IMG/VR virus record: IMGVR_UViG_3300047373_000135
Span: 1-32,829 of that record
DNA: 32,829 nucleotides
Origin: a virus
Reading direction: 5' to 3' (one strand)
Below, one piece after another: positions 30,001-32,829 of the stretch. Below the pieces are notes generated by a model, which was not told the origin of the DNA, did not search any database, and saw only the letters and a list, made by a program, of their open reading frames with translations. The number at the start of each line of letters is the position of its first letter. Within the stretch, counting starts at the first letter, position 1. The position numbers and the translations under genes were made by a program.

Positions 30001-30687
30001 TTAACATTTACAATTCTGTTTATATTTTACTAAGTTGACTCTGAGCTCAACTCCAGAGAGATTTGCATCAAGGATGTTCTCGAACATTCCACGATCTGTC
30101 TCTACACCGAATCTGCTAAACGTGATCAATTCATACTCTTCTATAGTTTGAAAACTGCGATCGTATCTCACACTATCCATGAAAGCCTTTGCAAGTCTCT
30201 CCATTGGAAAGACTACATTGTCTCTGTGGTCAGCGGTGTAATAGTTTCGTATGTCAGTCTCATCCAGAAAGAACATTCTGATCTCACTCTCAAAGTCAAT
30301 TGCACTCTCTCTCCCTCTCTTGGTCATTCGTATCATTTCCAATAGCCAGGCAAGTGGTGTCTTTTCGGACATTTTACTTGTAGAGATTGTCCATTCTCTA
30401 TTCGTTGCCATCTTTGTTCCAGAGATATAGAATGGCGCTGGTATGTATATCTTACCATCTAATGGAGGATTACTCACCAGCAATGGTTCGACATTTATAT
30501 ACTCATCTGGTACGACCTCTGTGATCGTGTAAATGTTATCAGACTCATCGGTGACTTTCTTTCCCACTCTGATCCACTTGGTGTCACAGATATAGGTTCG
30601 TCCATCTACAGAGTTATATTCGCCCACGACAGAATTATCTATCTGTGAGACGAGTGTTCTGACTACATTTGTGATTTCAGTTGTCAT
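30001..30687 (-). CDS. Neck or head-tail joining protein
   Basis: This 228-aa protein contains GRTYICDTKWIRVGKKVTDESDNIYTITEVVPDEYINV, IYIPAPFYISGTKMATNREW and a long helix-rich end. It follows the adaptor gene by an ATGA overlap and precedes the tube gene, the usual place of stopper or tail terminator proteins. The two Cys of the C-terminal NCKC are unusual. I do not recognise a named family but the order fits well. Confidence 0.7.
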   Translation of the reverse strand: MTTEITNVVRTLVSQIDNSVVGEYNSVDGRTYICDTKWIRVGKKVTDESDNIYTITEVVPDEYINVEPLLVSNPPLDGKIYIPAPFYISGTKMATNREWTISTSKMSEKTPLAWLLEMIRMTKRGRESAIDFESEIRMFFLDETDIRNYYTADHRDNVVFPMERLAKAFMDSVRYDRSFQTIEEYELITFSRFGVETDRGMFENILDANLSGVELRVNLVKYKQNCKC

Positions 30688-31475
30688 ATCCAGTATGCAG
30701 TTATTTTCTCAGTTCCATTCCATTTACTAAAATCTCCCACTCCGACATATGTCAAAGTGATAGAGGCATCACTATTGCCTCCCTCGATCTGTAGCACATC
30801 ACCAATCTGATAATCTGCACCAGCAGACTTAATGGTCAAATGTGTAATGTGTCCGCTTCCAGATGAAGTGCTTAAAGTAGCCACTCCTCCAGTTCCAGAT
30901 CCACCTATCAAGTTAGCATCACCATCAACATATCCAGTACCATCGATTAAAGTATACGATACTATCTGGCCCAATGAAGGACTCTGATTGATATATATAT
31001 ACTCTTGAATGGCCTGGTATGTCTTAATGGCTTCGTTGTATCTCTCCCACATAAGAGAATGAGGAGTGTCAACTACAATACTATTCTCCGACATTTGCTT
31101 CACACCTCCATACGGAGTCTGTTGATTCAAGAGATCTCTCGCATATTCCCAATATATAAAACCCTTTAACATATCAAGTATACCATCACTCTCCAGTATA
31201 CGATTCAGACCATGTCCGAATGTTGCACCAGTACCATAGAATGGTGTAAGAGTGTTTAGATCCATATTAAATGGATTGAATATCTTGATAAAGTTTGGAC
31301 TCTTTGGAACATTCATCGACAGATCAGCAATGAACTCATCGTACAATTTTGCACCCAATAGATGCACAAGATACTTCTCTTCGTACTTTGCGATGTATGA
31401 AGTGATCTTGTTTGTGTCGTACATTCCAGTGGAAAGTTCCCACTTGTTTATGAAGTCATCTGTTGTCAGTAGCAT
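30684..31475 (-). CDS. Head-tail connector (adaptor) with beta insert
   Basis: This 263-aa protein starts with a helical connector-like part (DDFINKWELSTGMYDTNKITSYIAKYEEKYLVHLLGAKLYDEFI) that matches the adaptor type of Bacteroidota phages. A Gly-rich, beta-type segment at about residues 177-250 (GTGYVDGDANLIGG, SAGADYQIGDVLQIEGG) is the GxGY..GD pattern of tail-fibre and baseplate domains. It is followed by a short tail (KWNGTEKITAYWI). The insert probably projects from the neck. The connector call rests on the N-terminal part and on position after the capsid gene. Confidence 0.75.
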   Translation of the reverse strand: MLLTTDDFINKWELSTGMYDTNKITSYIAKYEEKYLVHLLGAKLYDEFIADLSMNVPKSPNFIKIFNPFNMDLNTLTPFYGTGATFGHGLNRILESDGILDMLKGFIYWEYARDLLNQQTPYGGVKQMSENSIVVDTPHSLMWERYNEAIKTYQAIQEYIYINQSPSLGQIVSYTLIDGTGYVDGDANLIGGSGTGGVATLSTSSGSGHITHLTIKSAGADYQIGDVLQIEGGNSDASITLTYVGVGDFSKWNGTEKITAYWI

Positions 31476-31479
31476 TCTT

Positions 31480-31881
31480 TTATTTTTTTAGTTGTCCCCA
31501 TCCTCTTTTGAGGAATCCTTTAATTACTGATCCAGTCAGTTTCCAGATCGCACCTTTTGGAAGTCTTCGATTGTTACCATTGCCTTCAAAGATGTAGAGC
31601 TCGTCATCATTGATCTCTACCTCAATCTTGACCTTTCCATCTTTACTCTTTGAGTATTTACCATCAACGTGCTTTCCATCCCATTCGATGTCAAGGTTGC
31701 CTTCTTGGTCTCTATCGATGCTTATGTCCACTCTCTTGGTGTCGATATCAATGTCAAGTTCTTTTTTCTTTCTTGACTTCTTTTCTTCTTTACGTTCAAG
31801 CCTGGATTCTTTGCGATCAGATCGCTTGTCCTTCCTGGCCTCTTGTCTTTCAGATTTGGTTGTTCTCGTTTTCTTATCCAT
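31480..31881 (-). CDS. Highly charged protein next to the capsid gene
   Basis: This 133-aa protein has an N-terminal 45 residues almost all Lys, Arg, Glu and Asp (KSERQEARKDKRSDRKESRLERKEEKK), probably disordered or a single helix. Alternating beta-strands follow (LDIDIDTKRVDISIDRDQEG). It has a strong AAAGGAGG ribosome site. It lies between the capsid and connector genes and could be a scaffold or decoration protein. No family recognised. Confidence 0.68.
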   Translation of the reverse strand: MDKKTRTTKSERQEARKDKRSDRKESRLERKEEKKSRKKKELDIDIDTKRVDISIDRDQEGNLDIEWDGKHVDGKYSKSKDGKVKIEVEINDDELYIFEGNGNNRRLPKGAIWKLTGSVIKGFLKRGWGQLKK

Positions 31882-31901
31882 TTCGTGCCTCCTTTAATTT
31901 A

Positions 31902-32829
31902 TTATGGCTTTAAGATTAGCGCTAAATCTGTAGCGATGTCACCATATACGAATGCTGGTTTTTGATTGTTCTTCACATATGATACAAGTCTCGCCTCTGC
32001 TAAGATTGTAACCATGTTCTTTGTGAAATCATCTTGATCTAAACCTACAGACATTGCAATGTTGTTTCTGAATCTTACATTCACTCTTGACATATCACCT
32101 ACAAGATAATCTCCTACTGGCATAAATGTTGAAGAGATTACTCTCATTCCAGCAATGATCATCTCACCATCTCCAGATTGAACTGGTAAGAACATCGGAT
32201 AAGTATATGCTCCATCAGATGCCTTTGTCAATTGAAGTTTAGCAATATCCTCTGGATTCAATACTACGTGAGTTGGTGTAAAGTTAGACGCTTCTATTTG
32301 TGCCTTCGCCACTCTTAACAAGTCACTAATGTTTGCATCTTGAACTAAGTCATCAAAGTTTCCATTGTAGCCAGGTAGTCCCATTGACGCATCAATTAAA
32401 CCTTTGATTTGGTTACCAGCACCAGTTCCAGTCAATAATGCTTGTTCGATTCCAACTCTCACTTGCTCCATTAAATCATTGTCGATCTCTGCACGAATGA
32501 AAGAAAGGTCTTCCAGCATCTCTTTAGAAACCTTCACGTATGACGCGATTTTCTTAACCTCTTCAGAGATCTCAGACCATGTTGGCTCTCCTTCTGTTTT
32601 TGCACCACCTTCTGCAGTCCATCCAGTTCCAGATGTTGCAGTTTGTTGTACATAAGTAACGAATTTACCAGAAGTTGCTCCAGTGTTTACGTTCTCAAGG
32701 ATTCCATATCTGTTTCTTACAGATCGATCTACTTCTGTATCAAAGTCAGTCAATGCGTAGTCACCAGTGTAGTCAGCCGTAATCGTTGTAGTTTTCACAT
32801 CAAGATTTAACTTTCCACCTTTCTCAACT
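31902..32829 (-). CDS. Major capsid protein, main part (start lies at 481 across the ends)
   Basis: This is the 3' part of the HK97-fold capsid gene; the 5' part is at 1-481 after merging the terminal overlap. The sequence shows GWTAEGGAKTEGEPTWSEISEEVKKIASYVKVSKEMLEDLSF and IEQALLTGTGAGNQIKGLID, the E-loop and spine helix region of gp5-type capsids. The C-terminal VRFRNNIAMSVGLDQDDFTKNMVTILAEARLVSYVKNNQKPAFVYGDI completes the fold. An ATG at 32798 exists (MKTTTITADY) but lies inside the gene. Product about 406-409 aa before delta-domain cleavage. Confidence 0.93.
   Translation of the reverse strand, partial: VEKGGKLNLDVKTTTITADYTGDYALTDFDTEVDRSVRNRYGILENVNTGATSGKFVTYVQQTATSGTGWTAEGGAKTEGEPTWSEISEEVKKIASYVKVSKEMLEDLSFIRAEIDNDLMEQVRVGIEQALLTGTGAGNQIKGLIDASMGLPGYNGNFDDLVQDANISDLLRVAKAQIEASNFTPTHVVLNPEDIAKLQLTKASDGAYTYPMFLPVQSGDGEMIIAGMRVISSTFMPVGDYLVGDMSRVNVRFRNNIAMSVGLDQDDFTKNMVTILAEARLVSYVKNNQKPAFVYGDIATDLALILKP
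32651..32829. repeat. Terminal overlap, right copy
   Basis: This is the second copy of the 179-bp end overlap described at 1-179, differing at one silent site (C at 32778). It marks where the circular map was opened. Confidence 0.93.

Noticed and set aside
1-32829. tRNA genes, integrase, CRISPR array, reverse transcriptase or toxin-antitoxin pair
   Set aside because: None recognised on either strand by eye; a dedicated tRNA and HMM scan would be needed to exclude them.

Overview
The window is a closed phage genome assembled as a linear contig. Bases 1-179 repeat at 32651-32829 with one mismatch, so the circle is about 32,650 bp. Every gene I can support lies on the minus strand and is read from high to low coordinates. 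The gene set is that of a tailed dsDNA phage with siphovirus-type tail genes: an HK97-like head, a 1.2 kaa tape measure and no sheath or baseplate-wedge genes recognised. Promoters with a TANNTTTG -7 element, A-rich leaders before many starts, and several proteins of kinds I know from flavobacterial and Bacteroides phages point to a Bacteroidota host, probably Flavobacteriia. I see no integrase, tRNA, CRISPR array, reverse transcriptase or RNA polymerase. A lytic or non-integrating life style is inferred.

Layout in transcription order. (1) 16.7-8.9 kb, early and replication region: promoter P1, small unknown genes, a winged-helix initiator carrying 11-bp iterons, a DnaB-like ATPase, a coiled-coil protein, a C5 cytosine methyltransferase and a NinG-like nuclease. 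Next come a self-contained 86-aa gene with its own promoter and terminator, an Erf annealing protein, a YqaJ/lambda-type exonuclease, an SSB-like protein, a Cro-like HTH protein and a strong terminator. (2) 8.8-6.7 kb: short accessory genes, one membrane protein, and two small genes (39 and 59 aa) that are easily missed. (3) 6.7-0.5 kb, packaging and head: TerS, TerL, portal, two paralogous LamG-domain proteins flanking a 93-aa protein, an 87-aa protein, and a prohead protease with a long C-terminal extension. (4) The major capsid gene crosses the contig ends (481 to 1, continuing 32650 to 31902). It is followed by connectors, tail tube, probable tail chaperone, tape measure, tail hub and two large tail-tip proteins (to 19 kb). 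(5) 19-17 kb: holin candidate, a second membrane protein, an endolysin candidate with an L,D-transpeptidase-like Cys motif, and a metallophosphoesterase. A 283-bp regulatory gap then closes the circle to P1.

The least expected signals are in word usage and regulation. The hexamer GCCAGG occurs 34 times over both strands, against about 5 expected, always preceded by a purine, in every reading frame and at fairly even spacing. GATC is about three times over-represented in most of the genome but absent from one LamG gene and at background in the methyltransferase gene, which suggests these two were acquired recently. A 22-bp dyad, TAAAGTG-N8-CGCTTTA, is shared by two intergenic regions, and two nearly identical promoter-leader cassettes drive two separate genes. 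The 11-bp iterons inside the initiator gene are a candidate replication origin. All counts were made by eye and function is inferred throughout.
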